This document shows, in pieces, positions 23,191 through 35,364 of a stretch of 64,000 nucleotides of DNA. How positions within the stretch are numbered: position 1 is the first letter of the stretch; each line of letters opens with the position of its first letter. This stretch comes from Pithys albifrons albifrons (Eukaryota > Chordata > Aves > Passeriformes > Thamnophilidae). The translations under genes were made by a program, and so were the position numbers. The notes below the pieces were generated by a model. It did no database searches. It worked only from the letters and a program-made list of their open reading frames with translations, and was not told where the DNA came from. The stretch covers positions 1,356,501 through 1,420,500 of the forward strand of contig NC_092465.1 in NCBI RefSeq assembly GCF_047495875.1. The letters are read 5' to 3'.

Positions 23191-24145
23191 ATTTATTTCC
23201 TTTTCCCCTTCTCTGTAGTTTCCTTGTTCCCCACCCAGCCAAGCAAAGCACCACGCAGGGATATTGTACAGGGAACACACAGAGCTCTACCTGTATCCAT
23301 GGAAAACCACATTTACCATTTATTCCCTTCTCCCTCCCTTTTCCCAGCTGCCCACGGACCCTCCCACAACCAGAGCTGATTCCTCTCAACCTGCTCATTC
23401 CCGTTTTTCCAAGCCAGGGAATTTTTTTGGAGCCACACTAAGTTGGAAGCTCCAACTTCGAGAATTCCCCCTGAGGAACCTCAGGACACAAAAAGGCCAT
23501 TTCCAAATGTTGTAACAGCCATGACTCATTTCTGCTCTTTAATATCTTCAAATACATTTTGAAAAGCTTTAAAGCTGTTAAAGAACTATTAAAGTTATAT
23601 TATATATAATATTATATATTAAATAGGTCTCTATATAAGAGTTAAATTATATTCAGGGAGGGCCCCTCAGCAAAGGGCACTGCTGGATTCCCCTTATTAT
23701 ATTTATATTTTATATAAATAGATGTGTTTACACATTAATTACTAAATACATTGCACAAATTTTGTCACTATTATCAAATATAGATTAAATATATGTTTGT
23801 ATATATATAACTATGTGATATTATGTTGTCATGTTATTTTTATATATTTCTATATGATAGTTCACAGTTTTAAAGCTCCTAAAGGGCTGTTTTGGGGGTT
23901 CTTTAGGAGCTCTTCCCCTCCCTCTGGCACAGGATTTAGGGGTTCAGGGGGTCCTGCAGCCCCCAACAACACACTGACATCCTGAGCACCAAATTCCATC
24001 AGAAACACAGACCTGGGGCAAAACAGGACAATTCTGGGAACCTCCAGTGGAGGAAGAGCATCTGCCCAAGGGGGGCTGCCAGGGCAGAGGGGAGAAGGAG
24101 GGGGCACCTCCAGGGGTATCCCCCCGGGCAGGGGCACCCTGACCA

Positions 24146-24640
24146 GCCCTGAACAGCACCAACATCCCAGAGAGAGCACCCACATCCCAGAGAGAGCACC
24201 CACATCCCAGAGAGAGCACCTACATTCCCTGCACAGCACCCACATCCCAGAGAGAGCACTCACACTCCCTGCACAGCACCCACATCCCCGGGAGAGCACC
24301 CACATTCCCTGCACAGCACCCACATTCCCTGCACAGCACCTACATTCCTGCACAGCACCCACACCCCAGGGAGAGTACCCACATTCCCTGCACAGCACCC
24401 ACATTCCTGCACAGCACCCACATTCCCTGCACAGCACTCACACTCCCTGCACAGCACCAACACCCCAGGGAGAGCACCCACATTCCCTGCACAGCACCTA
24501 CATTCCCTGCACAGCACCCACATTCCCTGCACAGCACTCACACTCCCTGCACAGCACTCACACTCCCTGCACAGCACCCACATTCCCTGCACAGCACCCA
24601 CATCCCAGGGAGAGCACCCACATTCCCTGAAGGACACCCA
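24146..24640. repeat. About 20-bp minisatellite (CACATTCCCTGCACAGCACC type)
   Basis: About 25 units alternating CATTCCCTGCACAGCACCCA and CATCCCAGAGAGAGCACCCA. Degenerate copies continue to about 24760. Confidence 0.93.
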
Positions 24641-24817
24641 TCCTGATGCACAGCATCCATCCTGAAGGCAGGGCACCCATATCCCTGTCAGAACACCCCC
24701 CTGCCCTGCCCAGCACCCACATTCCTTCACAGCACCCACATGCCCTGCCCAGCACGCACCTGAGGGCAGGGCACCCTGCAGGATGCTCTGCCAGCCCCAA
24801 ACGCCACCCGAGCCGGC

Positions 24818-25135
24818 CCCCTCTCCCCCTCCATCCCGACCCCCTCTCCCCCTCCATCCCGACCCCCTCTCCCCCTCCATCCCGACCCCCTCTCCCCCTC
24901 CATCCCGACTCCCTCTCCCCCTCCATCCCGACCCCCTCTCCCCCTCCATCCCGACTCCCTCTCCCCCTCCATCCCGACTCCCTCTCCCCCTCCATCCCGA
25001 CTCCCTCTCCCCCTCCATCCCGACTCCCTCTCCCCTTCCATCCCGACCCCTCTCCCCTCCATCCCGACTCCCTCTCCCCCTCCATCCCGACTCCCTCTCC
25101 CCTCCATCCCGACTCCCTCTCCCCTCCATCCCCTG
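24818..25135. repeat. 22-23-bp minisatellite (CCCTCTCCCCCTCCATCCCGA)
   Basis: About 14 units of CCCCTCTCCCCCTCCATCCC with GACC or GACT joints, highly homogeneous. Confidence 0.95.
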
Positions 25136-25529
25136 GCCCACACGGCTCCACGGCCGCTGGAGCGGGCTCAGATAACAAACCATTTTCCCAGGGCCACTGG
25201 CAGCGCTTGCCATGCCTAAGCTGGCACAGCTTCCCGAGGAATAAAGTTCTGCCTGGCTGGGCTCGGGCTCAGGCTCGCCCAAAGCTCAGCATTATGCCCG
25301 GAAGGCAGAGAGATTTCTCCTCGAGGGATTCGAGCTACCAAGGATTTACTTGTCAGGGAAATGGAGCATTTTACAGGAATCTATAAATACGCATTTAAAT
25401 GCTGTGCTGAAGAGCAGAATGAGCCACCCGGAGGCTGAGCCCGCAGCCCGCGGCTCCCGGAGGGGTCGCTGCTCCAGGAAAACAGCACAGAAATGCTGGG
25501 ACAGCAGCAGAAGGACCCCAAAAATGATC

Positions 25530-25905
25530 TACTGCCATCCTGATCCAAATCCTGGCCGTGGGCAGGGACAACTTCCACTAGAGCGGGTTGCTCCAAGCGC
25601 AGGGAGGACAGGGGGACAGCCCTGGGCAGGAGGGAGGGATGGCAAAGCTCTCCTGCAGGAGGGGACAGCAGCTCCAGGGACATAGAGGGGGTGATGGGAT
25701 GTCCCCAGGGGACCGGCAGTGGGGTCATGGAGCCACGGCCCACCACTAAGGTTGGAAAAGCCTTCTCAGACCATCAAGACCAACCATTCCCCCATCCCTG
25801 CTAAGGCCACAACACGTCCCCAGGTGCCGCATCCACAGGGCTCTGAAATCCCTCCAGGGATGGGGACCTCGGCACTGCCCTGGGCTGGACAACCCTTTCC
25901 ATGAC
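25530..25905 (-). mobile_element. CR1-like fragments beside KCNJ3 exon 1
   Basis: A diverged piece (25530-25600: GGCCGTGGGCAGGGACAACT) and a clearer piece at 25746-25905 (AAGGTTGGAAAAGCCTTCTC, CCCTCCAGGGATGGGGACCT), ending about 60 bp from the exon 1 donor. Confidence 0.65.
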
Positions 25906-25962
25906 CAAATTCTCCCAGGATCCCGCCTGCCCCTGCCCTGGCACACGGCGGGGCCACCTCAC

Positions 25963-26640
25963 CTTGAGCAGCTTGCAGCGGATCTGCGCTGAGACCATGT
26001 GGCTGTTGCGGAGGTTCCCCACGCGGAACATGAGCGTGAGTTTCCCGTCCCGCATGGAGATGGCAGCGTGCTCGCTGAACATCAGCGTCTCGGCCCTCTT
26101 CTTGGGCTGCGACATCTTGATGAACATGCAGCCGATCAGGAAGGCGTCCACGATGGAGCCCAGGATGGACTGGAAGAGGAAGAGGATGATGCCCTCGGGG
26201 CACTTGTCGGTGATGTAGCGGTAGCCGTAGCCGATGGTGGCCTCGGTCTCGATGAAGAAGAGGAAGGCGGAGGGGAAGTTGTACACGTTGGCCACGCACG
26301 GGGTGTAGCTGTCGTCGTGCGCCTTGTTGAGGTCGCCCCGCATGTAGGCGATGACCCACCACATGGAGGCCATGAAGAGCCAGGCCACCGTGTAGGTGAG
26401 GATGAAGATGAAGAGGTTCCAGCGCCACTTGAGGTCCACGAGGGTGGTGAAGAGGTCGGACAGGTAGCGGCTGGTCTCGCCGCCCAGGTTGCCGTGCTGG
26501 ACGTTGCAGCGCCCGTTCTTGTCCACGAAGCGCTGGCGCTTTCCGCGGGGGGCGGCCCTGGGGGGCGGCAGCCCCGCGCCGCTGGCCGAGGTGCTCACCA
26601 CCTGGTAGTCATCCCCCAGCTTGCGCCGCAGCGCCGACAT
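25963..26640 (-). CDS. KCNJ3: KCNJ3 coding exon 1: GIRK1/Kir3.1 channel, N-terminus to start of cytoplasmic C-terminus
   Basis: First coding exon, 226 codons, of the G-protein-gated inward rectifier K+ channel subunit GIRK1, which heteromerises with other GIRK subunits in heart and neuron plasma membrane. The protein starts [15 protein letters not shown]. Transmembrane helix 1 is at about residues 75-97, the pore helix and selectivity filter TIGYGYR at 135-141, and helix 2 at about 150-175. The GIRK1-specific pore Phe is residue 129 (human F137) and the helix-2 Asp is residue 165 (human D173). The N-terminal linker is about eight residues shorter than I recall for human. The exon ends KLLK followed by a GTGAGG donor, phase 0. 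The start is chosen by homology, because the frame stays open for 379 codons upstream to 27777. CpG and GC3 are high. Identity as KCNJ3 is very secure; whether this is the only copy in the genome is not known. Confidence 0.97.
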
Positions 26641-27750
26641 GCTCCGCGCAGCGCCGCGGCCCCGCCGAGCCCCCCAGCCCGGCCCGGCCCGCGGAGCCTC
26701 CGCTCGGCGCCGCCGCCTCCCTCCCTCCCTCCCGCGCGGAGCCGCCGGCAGCGGCCGCGGGCAGGGCAGGGCAGGGCAGGGCGGGGCGGCACCGCAACGC
26801 AACGCACCGCAACGCGCCGCCCTCCGCACCGCCTCCCGGACCGCAACGCAATGCCCCCCGTGCAACAATCCTTGATCCGCCCCCCGCACCGCAACGCGCC
26901 GCCCTCCGCACCGCCTGCCGGACCGCCCTGGACCGTAACGCAATGCCCCCCGTGCAACAATCCTCGATCCGTCCCCCCGCACCGCCTGCCGGACCGCCCC
27001 CCGCACCGCAACGCAATGCCCCCCGCGCCGCCTCCTACACCGCAACGCGCCGCCCTCCGCACCGCCTCCCGGACCGCCCCGGACCGTAACGCAATGCCCC
27101 CCGTACAACAATCCTCGATCCGTCCCCCGCACCGCAACGCGCCGCCCCCCGCACCGCCTGCCGGACCGCCCCGGACCGTAACGCAATGCCCCCCGTGTAA
27201 CAATCCTCGATCCGTCCCCCCGCACCGTCTCCTGCACCGCAACGCGCCGCCCCCCGCACCGCCTGCCGGACCGCCCCGGACCGCAACGCAATGTCCCCCG
27301 TGCAACACCCCCCGCACCGCCCCCCTGCACTGCCCTCTGCACCGCCCCCTGCACCGCAACGCGATGTCCCCCGCTCACCGCCCTCCGCACCTCCCCGGAC
27401 CCGCAACTCACCGCCCCCCGCACCGCCCCCTGTGCGCTGCCCTCTGCACCGGCCCCTGTATCGCAACGCGATGTCCCCCGCTCACCGCCCTCCGCACCGC
27501 CCCGGACCCGCAACTCACCGCCCCCCGCACCGCCCCGGACCGCAACGCAATGTCCCCAGTGCAACACCCCTCGATCCGCCCCCCGCCCCCCGCACACCTC
27601 TCCCAGTAACGCCCCCCACGCCCCGCCCCGCCACACACCGCACATCCCCTCCCGCACTGCCCTGCGCTCCGCAACGCGCCGCCCCCGCCCCTCTATCGAC
27701 CCCCGTGACTCCCCCCGCACCGCCCGTCGTGCCACGCCCCTCCTTCTGCC
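26641..27750 (-). promoter_or_regulatory. KCNJ3: KCNJ3 CpG-rich 5' flank and presumed promoter
   Basis: Dense CpG sequence starts inside exon 1 and continues about 1.1 kb upstream of the start codon, so this is probably a CpG-island promoter. No TATA box is visible, and the transcription start cannot be placed from sequence. Most of the flank from about 26785 is a tandem array (see its own entry). The first 140 bp upstream of the ATG are non-repeated GC-rich sequence and would form the proximal 5' UTR. Confidence 0.6.
26785..27600. repeat. CpG-rich minisatellite in the KCNJ3 5' flank
   Basis: About nine imperfect units of roughly 70-105 bp. Each has a core like CGCAACGCAATGCCCCCCGT, often followed by GCAACAATCCTCGATCCG and by blocks built from CCGCACCGCC and CGGACCG. 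Core copies start near 26848, 26936, 27008, 27086, 27178, 27282, 27357, 27463 and 27540. Units differ by block deletions. On the minus strand the core reads CATTGCGTTGCGG or CATTGCGTTACGG, which resembles C/EBP- or ATF-type half sites (inference). Confidence 0.9.
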
Positions 27751-29034
27751 CCCCGGTGCTCCAGGGCTGGTGCCCATCCATGCCCACGTGCCAAGGGGTG
27801 CGCTGGGAAGTTTGGATTGTCAGCGAAGCCCAACACACCTCACTTTGTCCCCACCATCCCTTTCACCTTCCTTGGAACTGCTTTCCAAGGACTTTCCCTG
27901 TCACTGCATTTCTGTTTCAGGTTGTTTTGTTGGAAAATTATTTTAGTTTTCCCAAGATGAGTCTCACTTTGCTATTTTCTATTCCCATCCAGTCTCTCAC
28001 GTTCCTTACCTTACTGTCCTTCCTGCAACACACAATGTCGGTTCTTTTTCCCACCCAATTAAAAGAAATTCTGGGTGGAATTCATCCCAAATTCTTGTTA
28101 AGCACTGCCAGAACCCTCCTGGACCAGAGGCCACAGCCTTGCCAGCTTTCCCTCTCCTTTTTCCCTTCCTACTCCCTTAGTTCTCCTATTTCTTTCTCCT
28201 CCCTCCATCCCTCCTGGTTTCCCAAAGGCCTCTCTTGCCTCTTTCCCATCTCTAGGCTGGAATTGGGCACAAATTCATGTTATTCATCACAATGTTACAG
28301 TTACAGAGCTACAACAGTCCCAGGGGAGCCATTCCCTCCTAATTACTGAAATCAAACTCAACATTGGAATTGCTTTTCAGGGACAAGCAGGTTCCAGTGT
28401 CCATGTCCTGCTGGCCCTGGTGAGGGGAGGGAATAACGCAAGTGGAAAGGGGAATGACAGACGGGAGCAAATGTCCTTTGTCATGAGAAGGATCTTGGTG
28501 ACAAGCACAGCTGCCAGGAGGCCCTGGAGGAGCTCTGACCTCAGCCAGGAGCTCGTGGTGAGGAAGTCCCTGCTCATCCCATTACTCCATAGCCACAGGA
28601 CAAGGTGGGAACACCCAGGAATTCACTGTGCCTTCCCCTCTGATTCCTTCTGTTCCTTCGTGCTGCTCCTCAGCCAAGCCAGACCTCACAGAGTGAGGGA
28701 GAGCCCAGAACACTCTTTGCCTCACCCAACCATGAGCTGACTGATTTCTTCCCAGTAATTAGTTGTGCCATCGATGCCAGGAGTCCTTCCACAGGGGTGG
28801 GAGGAGGGAACAGTGCCCTGCAGTGCGAGGAGAGATTGATTTGGATGCAAAGCCACTCAGGAAACCTGGGTGGGGATTTCCAATTCAGATTCACATGGAG
28901 ATGCTGAATGTTCCTGGGATGCAGAACAGAAAATTCCATCATGAATCATCAGATTAGTTCAGGAGCAAAGGGACACAACTGCAGACACGGGGCTGATGAA
29001 CCACCTTCTGTATCCTGAGCAGCTCCCTGGGGAC

Positions 29035-29280
29035 ACCTCAGGGTGACAATGGACATAGACTGGGTGCAGGCTGGACATCAGGAGGAATTTTTTCATGGAA
29101 AGGGTTGTCAGGTATTGGAAGGGGCTGCCCAAGGGCAGTGGTGGAGTCCCCACCCCGAAGGTGTCCAAGGGGGACGTGACAGTGCTCTGGGCTGGTGACA
29201 AGGTTGAGATCAGGCACAGGTTGGACTCAGTGGGCTGGGAGGGCTTTTCCAGCCTCAGGGATTCTGGGATTCTGACATTT
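29035..29280 (+). mobile_element. CR1 3' fragment
   Basis: TGGACATCAGGAGGAATTTT, TCATGGAAAGGGTTGTCAGG, GGGGCTGCCCAAGGGCAGTG, TTTTCCAGCCTCAGGGATTC. Confidence 0.9.
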
Positions 29281-29447
29281 CCCGTGGTCCTGACAATGGC
29301 AGGGAGCAGCAATGGTTGAGTCAGAGGCCAACCCTAATTCCAGAACCATGGAAGGCAGAAGCTCCTGGCTGGCACATGGGGCAATGCAGGGAGCCCGTGG
29401 CAGCAGCAGAGCTGGGGCAGCCTTTGCTGCAGCCCCTGGAGAATCAT

Positions 29448-29590
29448 CAAAGTCATGGAATCCTTTGGGTTGGAAAAGCCCTCCAAGACCATCAAGTCCA
29501 ACAGTTCCACAGCTCTACCAAGGCCACCACTGCCCCATGTCCCCACATGCCAGAGGTGTCCCCCAGCTCTCCCAGCCAGCCCCTGTTTAT
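29448..29590 (-). mobile_element. CR1 3' fragment
   Basis: AGTCATGGAATCCTTTGGGT, GGAAAAGCCCTCCAAGACCA, TCAAGTCCAACAGTTCC. Confidence 0.85.
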
Positions 29591-29999
29591 GTGCCACAGT
29601 CCCTCTGACTCACCTGTAATATGAAAAACACCATAAAAACTTGCCCTGACCGATTTGTTACAAATATTACTCCAAATGCAGCCTTGAGCAAACGAGCACC
29701 TTTCCCAACAGAGTTTTCCCTCATCCATCCTGCTCTCCTGCACCTTTGGCAGGCACAAATGAGCCAAGGCCCCCCAGGTACCTGCAGGATGGGGGCAGAG
29801 CTGTGCCTGGGGGTCCCTGGGGGCCCCAAATTGACTGTGAGTCATTGATCTCCTGCAGCTCCAGCACCTGCATTGGCACCGGGAACAGACGCACTGGCAT
29901 CGATGCCCAGTCCCTGTTTGTTCTGGGAGGGCACACACCCACCAACCTCCAAAGGGGGAATAAGGGCAACAATGGGTTCAGCAAGAACGAGCACAGACT

Positions 30000-30475
30000 C
30001 CCAGACAGGTTTGGCAAGGGCTGCCCAGAGAAGCTGTGGCTGCCCCTGGATCCCCGGAATGTCCCAGGCCAGGCTGGAGAAACCTGGGACAGTTGGAGGT
30101 GTCCCTACTGATGCCATGGGGGGGGTTTGAATTTTTTTTTACATTTTTATAGATTTTAGGAGTACTTGTAACTGTAGTAAAAGGAAAATTCAGTGTGTTA
30201 ATATTTCTAGCCCATGTCAGGGGGTGGCACTGGATGGGCTTTAAGGTCCCTTCCAACCCAAACCAGTCTGGTTTGGCTCTTGTCCCCAGTCCCTCTCCAG
30301 CTCTCCTGGTGCTCCTTCAGGCCCTGCCAGGGGCTCTCAGGTGTCCCTGGAGCCTTCTCTTCTCCAGGTGACCCCCCCCAGCTCTCCCAGCCTGGCTCCA
30401 AAGGGGCTCCAGCCCTGGAGCACCTCCATGTCCTCCTTTGGACTCTCTTCAGCAGCTCCACAATCTTCCTGTGCT
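30000..30475. mobile_element. CR1 fragments in opposite orientations, one interrupted
   Basis: A plus-sense CR1 3' end (30000-30115 and 30210-30272) is split by about 95 bp of AT-rich sequence, and is followed at 30280-30475 by a minus-sense internal CR1 piece (GTCCCTCTCCAGCTCTCCTG). Confidence 0.8.
30117..30211. mobile_element. Small AT-rich insertion inside a CR1 copy
   Basis: Both edges show CCATG (left GCCATG, right CCCATG), possibly a target duplication. Its text GATTTTAGGA and GTTAATATTTCTA recurs at about 11970-12020, so it may belong to a dispersed family. Confidence 0.4.
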
Positions 30476-31949
30476 GATGAGCTCCCAAATCCAAACCTTC
30501 GGTATTTGCCTGACTTCCTACCTGAACATTCCAGGTGAGGATTCCCAGCTGACAGGGAGAAGTTTGTGTTTAGTTCCATTTAACTTCCTCTGGGCAATAG
30601 TGACCTCTGGAGCTTTCACCTGTTTCCATTTATTACCTGCAATTCCCCAATTTCCAGACCTGGAAGCTTTTCCAGGCTTTATCTGATCCACAGGCCAGTA
30701 TGTGGCTACTGAAGGGAAGCAGGAGGAGCTGATGAGAAATAAAACAATCAAACTGATTATTTATGACCTGAATTAACAGAGACAGTCCCTAAAGTGGTGC
30801 CATCCAATCCCACTGCCTTGAACCTGCCTGGATACGGATTTGGGGGCAGATCCTCCCATTTCCTTTGCAGAAACTGCCCAGTTTGAACAGGGAGTTGGAG
30901 TGGGCAGTCGTGGCACCAGTGCCAGGATCTTCCTGACCCCCAGTGATGCCCTGTGGAGTCTCATTCAGGGGTTGCTCCTTAAATCCCTTCAACAGACCTC
31001 AAAACTGGAGGGAAATCCAGATTTTATGGGAAATGAGATGTGGGTTGTTTCCCTCACTGTAATTTAGCTCTGCCATCAGTCCTGATGACCAACATTTCTG
31101 AGAAATTAAAAAAAAATGGGAAACACCTCAGTGTCACCATCACTCACAAATGGGCCACTTTGTGATTCATGGAAACGATTCACACCCATAATTAACACGA
31201 GCTCGACAGTTAATTGCATCTTTGCAAACTAGTTTAATAATTAGCAGGGAAAGTTGCCAGTCGTGTTGTGATCTGGGTGTTTGGGGCCAAGAGCAGCTCA
31301 GCACAAACACACACAGAGGCACCTGCTTCTCCCCAGCCAACCTGAAAGTGGGAAAGCTCCAGGAAAAGGAGGGAATTTGGGGCTTTCTCTGTGTTTTTAT
31401 GAGTGGGGATTCTCCTCTGGATGGAGGGAAATGAGATATTAACTGGGGGGTTGTGACTGAGTTCATCAAAGTGCAGTGTAGCAGGGGAGGAGGATGAATT
31501 ATAAAATTATATAGAAATATATAAAGTTATAAAATTATATTTATAAAACCCTAAAAATTATTATTAAAAATCTTTATCCTAATTTGCTACTCTAAGACCA
31601 GACAGATAAAGGTTCTGTCATTTTCTCTCACAACACTTACCACTTTCTGTTCCCTTTTGTACCAAAAAGGTCTAATTCTTGTCCAGCAACTGAAATGAAC
31701 AGTAAAATCTGACATAATTCACTATTACATATTAATATTTGTGCTAAAACTACTCAGGAACCGCTTCCACTACAGCGATGACATGAGTTGGTCCCTCCTT
31801 CTCAGCCTCAGGAGGATTCACTTTCATTTATGTTTAGAAATCCTTTCTTTTTAAGATGCCTTCCCTCTTTCCTTCCTCCCAGAGACCCTCCAGGATTCCA
31901 GGGACAACTTAAGGAAATCCTCCAGCCCCCAAACAAGGCAAAAGCATCC

Positions 31950-32075
31950 CAGAATCCTGGATGGTTTGGTGGGAAGGGACCTCAAAGCCCATCCAGTGCC
32001 ACCCCTGCCATGGGCAGGGACACCTCCCACAGCCCAGGGTGCTCCAGCTGCTCCCGCTCATCCAACCACATTTTC
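31950..32075 (-). mobile_element. CR1 3' fragment
   Basis: CCCAGAATCCTGGATGGTTT, GACCTCAAAGCCCATCCAGT, CCATGGGCAGGGACACCTCC. Confidence 0.85.
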
Positions 32076-32823
32076 CCCATGGAATTATTTCCTTTTCCCC
32101 CCAACAAGAGCTGGGCTAATGCAGCATTTGGCCACATCCAGCAGGGCAGGGCAAGCCCGAGGGGTTCAGCTGTGAGATGTGACCCCTCCGTGCCCCCTTG
32201 GGCCCCACTGGATGCACAGCCAAGCTCAGATTTCCAGCAGGATGGCCTGGAACATTCCAGGATTTCCAGGGAATATCAGGGAAATTAAACCCTAAACTCC
32301 ACCTTTGGACAGTTAAGTCCAACCCACCACCTGCCCTGTCCTGTTCCCTCTCACCCCTCCCACCCCAACAGCTCTGCTGCCCATTTCTGACCTTCAATGT
32401 GGAAATAAAGCCCTAAAAATGGATTTACTGTGTGGAAATTTGGGGGTTTTAGCAGATAATCCCTTCACCAAATAAAAATAGTCTAGAAAAAGATGAATGC
32501 ACCAAAAGAAAACTAAACCAGCATATTTTAATTCTACAAAACTGTATAAATATTGAACTGTACAGCAAAGGGGGCAGGGACCAACAATGTCTCTCAGAAC
32601 ATTTCCAGTGTGTCCTCACCACATACTGGTTCAAACTGGAGCACTTTAGAATTAAATTGACCTTTACAGCAATTCTGAGGAGAAAAATACTCTTTTCTCT
32701 GTGTCTTTGGGGTCACACCCAAGCCCAGCAGTCACACACCGATGGCACTTTGCCATCACCTCCAGCTACAACGTCCAACAGACCTTGGGATGGGACAGGG
32801 AAGCACCGAGGACAAGAGGGATG

Positions 32824-33600
32824 TCACTCCTCACATCCCGGGACTGTCACCCTCCACATCCCTGGGTGTCACCCTTCACATCCTGGGACTGTCACCCTTC
32901 ACCTCCTGGCACCGTCACCCTTCACCTCCTGGGACTGTCACCCTTCACATACTGGGACTCTCACCCTTCCCATCCTGGCGCTGTCACCCTTCACATCCTG
33001 GGACTGTCACCCCTCACATCCTGGGGTGTCACCCTTTACATCCTGGGACTGTCACCCTTCACATCCTGGGACTGTCACCCTTCACCTCCTGGGACTGTCA
33101 CCCTTTACATCCTGGGACTGTCACCCTTCACATTCCAGGATGTCACCCTTCACATACTGGGACTGTCACCCTTCCCATCCCTGGCACTGTCACCCTTCAC
33201 CTCCTGGGACTGTCACCCTTCATATCCCAGGGTGTCACCCCTCACATCCTGGGACTGTCACCCTTCACATCCCTGGGACTGTCACCCTTCCCATCCCAGC
33301 ACTGTCACCCTTCCCATCCCAGGACTGTCACCCTTCACCTCCTGGGACTGTCACCCTTCCCATCCCAGGACTGTCACCCTTCACATCCCAGCAGTCTCAC
33401 CCTTCCCATCCCAGCACTGTCACCCTTCCCATCCCAGCACTGTCACCCCTCACATCCAGGCACCGTCACCCTTCCCACCCCGACACTGTCACCCCTCACA
33501 TCCAGGCACCGTCACCCTTCCCATCCCAGCACTGTCACCCCTCACATCCAGGCACTGTCACCCTTCCCATCCTGGCGCTGTCACCCTTCCCATCCCGGTG
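32824..33600. repeat. About 23-bp minisatellite (GGGACTGTCACCCTTCACATCC)
   Basis: About 35 units around the core ACTGTCACCCTTC with CACATCCTGGG, CCCATCCCAGC or CACCTCCTGGG joints. Confidence 0.95.
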
Positions 33601-35301
33601 GGGGCACCCCAGGGTGTCCCCCCCAGCTGTCCCCTCCTGCCCCCCCAGGTGCTGCAGGACCTCCCCAGGTGCCCCTGCAGTGCCCAAACCCCCCCGTGCC
33701 CACACACAGGACCCACCAGGCAGGTCTGTGAGTGTGGCAAAGCCCTCGGGAAGGAGATGAACAATTTATTCACCTTTTCCAGCACGGAAATGACCATTTC
33801 AATTTGACCAGGATGTTTACATGCTCTCCCTGTGGGGCACAACAACCACCTCCCCCTTTTTTTGGTGCTTTTAAGCCACACCCTGCACTTCTGTGGTGGT
33901 TTGAAGGCGAGGACTGGAAGAGTTTGAGTCTCCTGTGAGCAGGGGGGCTCCAGATGAGCCTCCAGTCTGAGTTATTCCACCCCATTCCAGCTCCAGGCAG
34001 GCACAGCAGCCACTTTCCCACTGAACACCCTTCTGCTTTCATTTAATGATGTGTATCCAGAAAATATGAGCTATAAATTTATAGTATGTCCATATATGAC
34101 AGGATTGATCCAGGATCACCAGAGCATTATACAGAAAATAGTGACCTTTTTAATGACCCAGTGCATTTACAGACCTTTGGAGGACTGGTGAGTGAAATCC
34201 TGGGAAACATTTCCCCCCTCACCAGGCTGGGCTCACACTGCCCTGGCATTCCACTCTTTGAACCCTCTGGGCCATAAGAAGCCACAGGGCATTGCCAAAA
34301 CCCCAGCCTGGAGTGCACCAGGTGGATTTTGGGTGGTCACCAAAGGAAATGTCACAGTCCAGATGGGAAATGTCACCTGTGTGGGCAGGACCTGACCCCA
34401 CACCCCACCAGGGACCAACCACCAGTAATGACCACATGGACACAGGGACTGAGCCACAAAATCACTGAAAACCAGAATCAGCCTCTGGCATTGCCCTGGA
34501 AGGGACAAGCCCTGGAGGCAGAACTGGGAGGGGCTCCAGCCCTGGCAGGGGATGCAGGGATGAAGCTCTGCCTGTGTCCTGGCCAGGATCCACCTCTGTG
34601 TGAGCACAGCCAGCCGTGGAGGCTCTCAAGGCTCTGGTGGCCCCCAAGGGGCAGTTCTGGTCCCTCCACCTGCCCCTGCAGCCCCAGGGACTGCCCCAGC
34701 CAGTTCCATTCCCATGTGGGGAGGGCAACTCCCTCCGTGCTGCTCTGAGGGGCCACGTGTGCCACTCCTTCCTCTCCACACTCTGTGACTTCTGCTGTTA
34801 CCTCAGTGGATGGAGGTCCATTTTTGGGTGCAGTCTTTGCCCAGTTTCCAACCATCAGATCCCATTTTTTCCCAGCGCAAACCACGAAGCTTTGGCTCTG
34901 TCTGGTGACTCTGCTGCTCAGTTTGGAGCTGTCAGAGCCCTCTGGGCACGAGAGAACAGCAAATATCCTTCAGGCCTTGCCAAGGGACACCGGCACGGTC
35001 ACCCCAGCTTGGGACACACTGCCAGGATGGTCCCAGTGCCAGCTGCTGTCACAAGGCTTTTGATACCAGGATCCCTCTCTGTGGTGGTGTGTGACACACA
35101 GCACACCCCTCTGCCGTGGGTTGTGTCTCTGGAACCATCTCTGAGCAGCTCTGTGTGGATACCAGCACATGCTTCATCATTCCTAGGCTCAGAGGAGCTT
35201 CTCTGAGCAGCCCCAGGGGCACTGAAAGACCCGCAGCCCCAACACCACCTCCCAGGGCTCCAGAGGGATGTGGAGAGGGCTGGGCCCAGCAGGAGGAGGG
35301 A

Positions 35302-35352
35302 TGGGGAGGAGGAGGAGGAGGAGGAGGAGGAGGAGGAGGAGGAGGAGGAGAT
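35302..35352. repeat. GGA trinucleotide microsatellite in the GALNT13 3' UTR
   Basis: About 16 uninterrupted GGA units (TCC on the transcript sense), ending about a dozen bases downstream of the TGA of the last exon. Confidence 0.95.
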
Positions 35353-35364
35353 GCTGTGCCCAGC

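Larger units (their letters stand above)
19409..25962 (-). other. KCNJ3 intron 1
   Basis: Bounded by the exon 1 GTGAGG donor and the exon 2 CCCAG acceptor, 6.55 kb. Five tandem arrays and several CR1 fragments make up most of it. Between 23200 and 24140 there is an AT-rich stretch (23580-23860) with short TATA runs and no recognisable feature. The stretches 20710-21130 and 25136-25500 contain nothing I can name. Confidence 0.9.
27601..35364. other. Intergenic region between KCNJ3 and GALNT13
   Basis: No coding feature. It contains CR1 fragments at 29.0-30.5 kb and 31.95 kb, a roughly 23-bp-unit array at 32.8-33.6 kb, and an AT-rich patch at 31490-31600. The stretches 27760-29030, 30500-31940 and 33620-35300 look unique, and I recognise nothing in them beyond a possible polyadenylation signal at 33765-33770 on the minus strand for GALNT13. 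Confidence 0.7.

Noticed and set aside
21104..23218. A 704-codon open frame
   Set aside because: It covers the GGGACA hexamer and pyrimidine arrays only; no domain and no conserved composition, and other frames are equally open.
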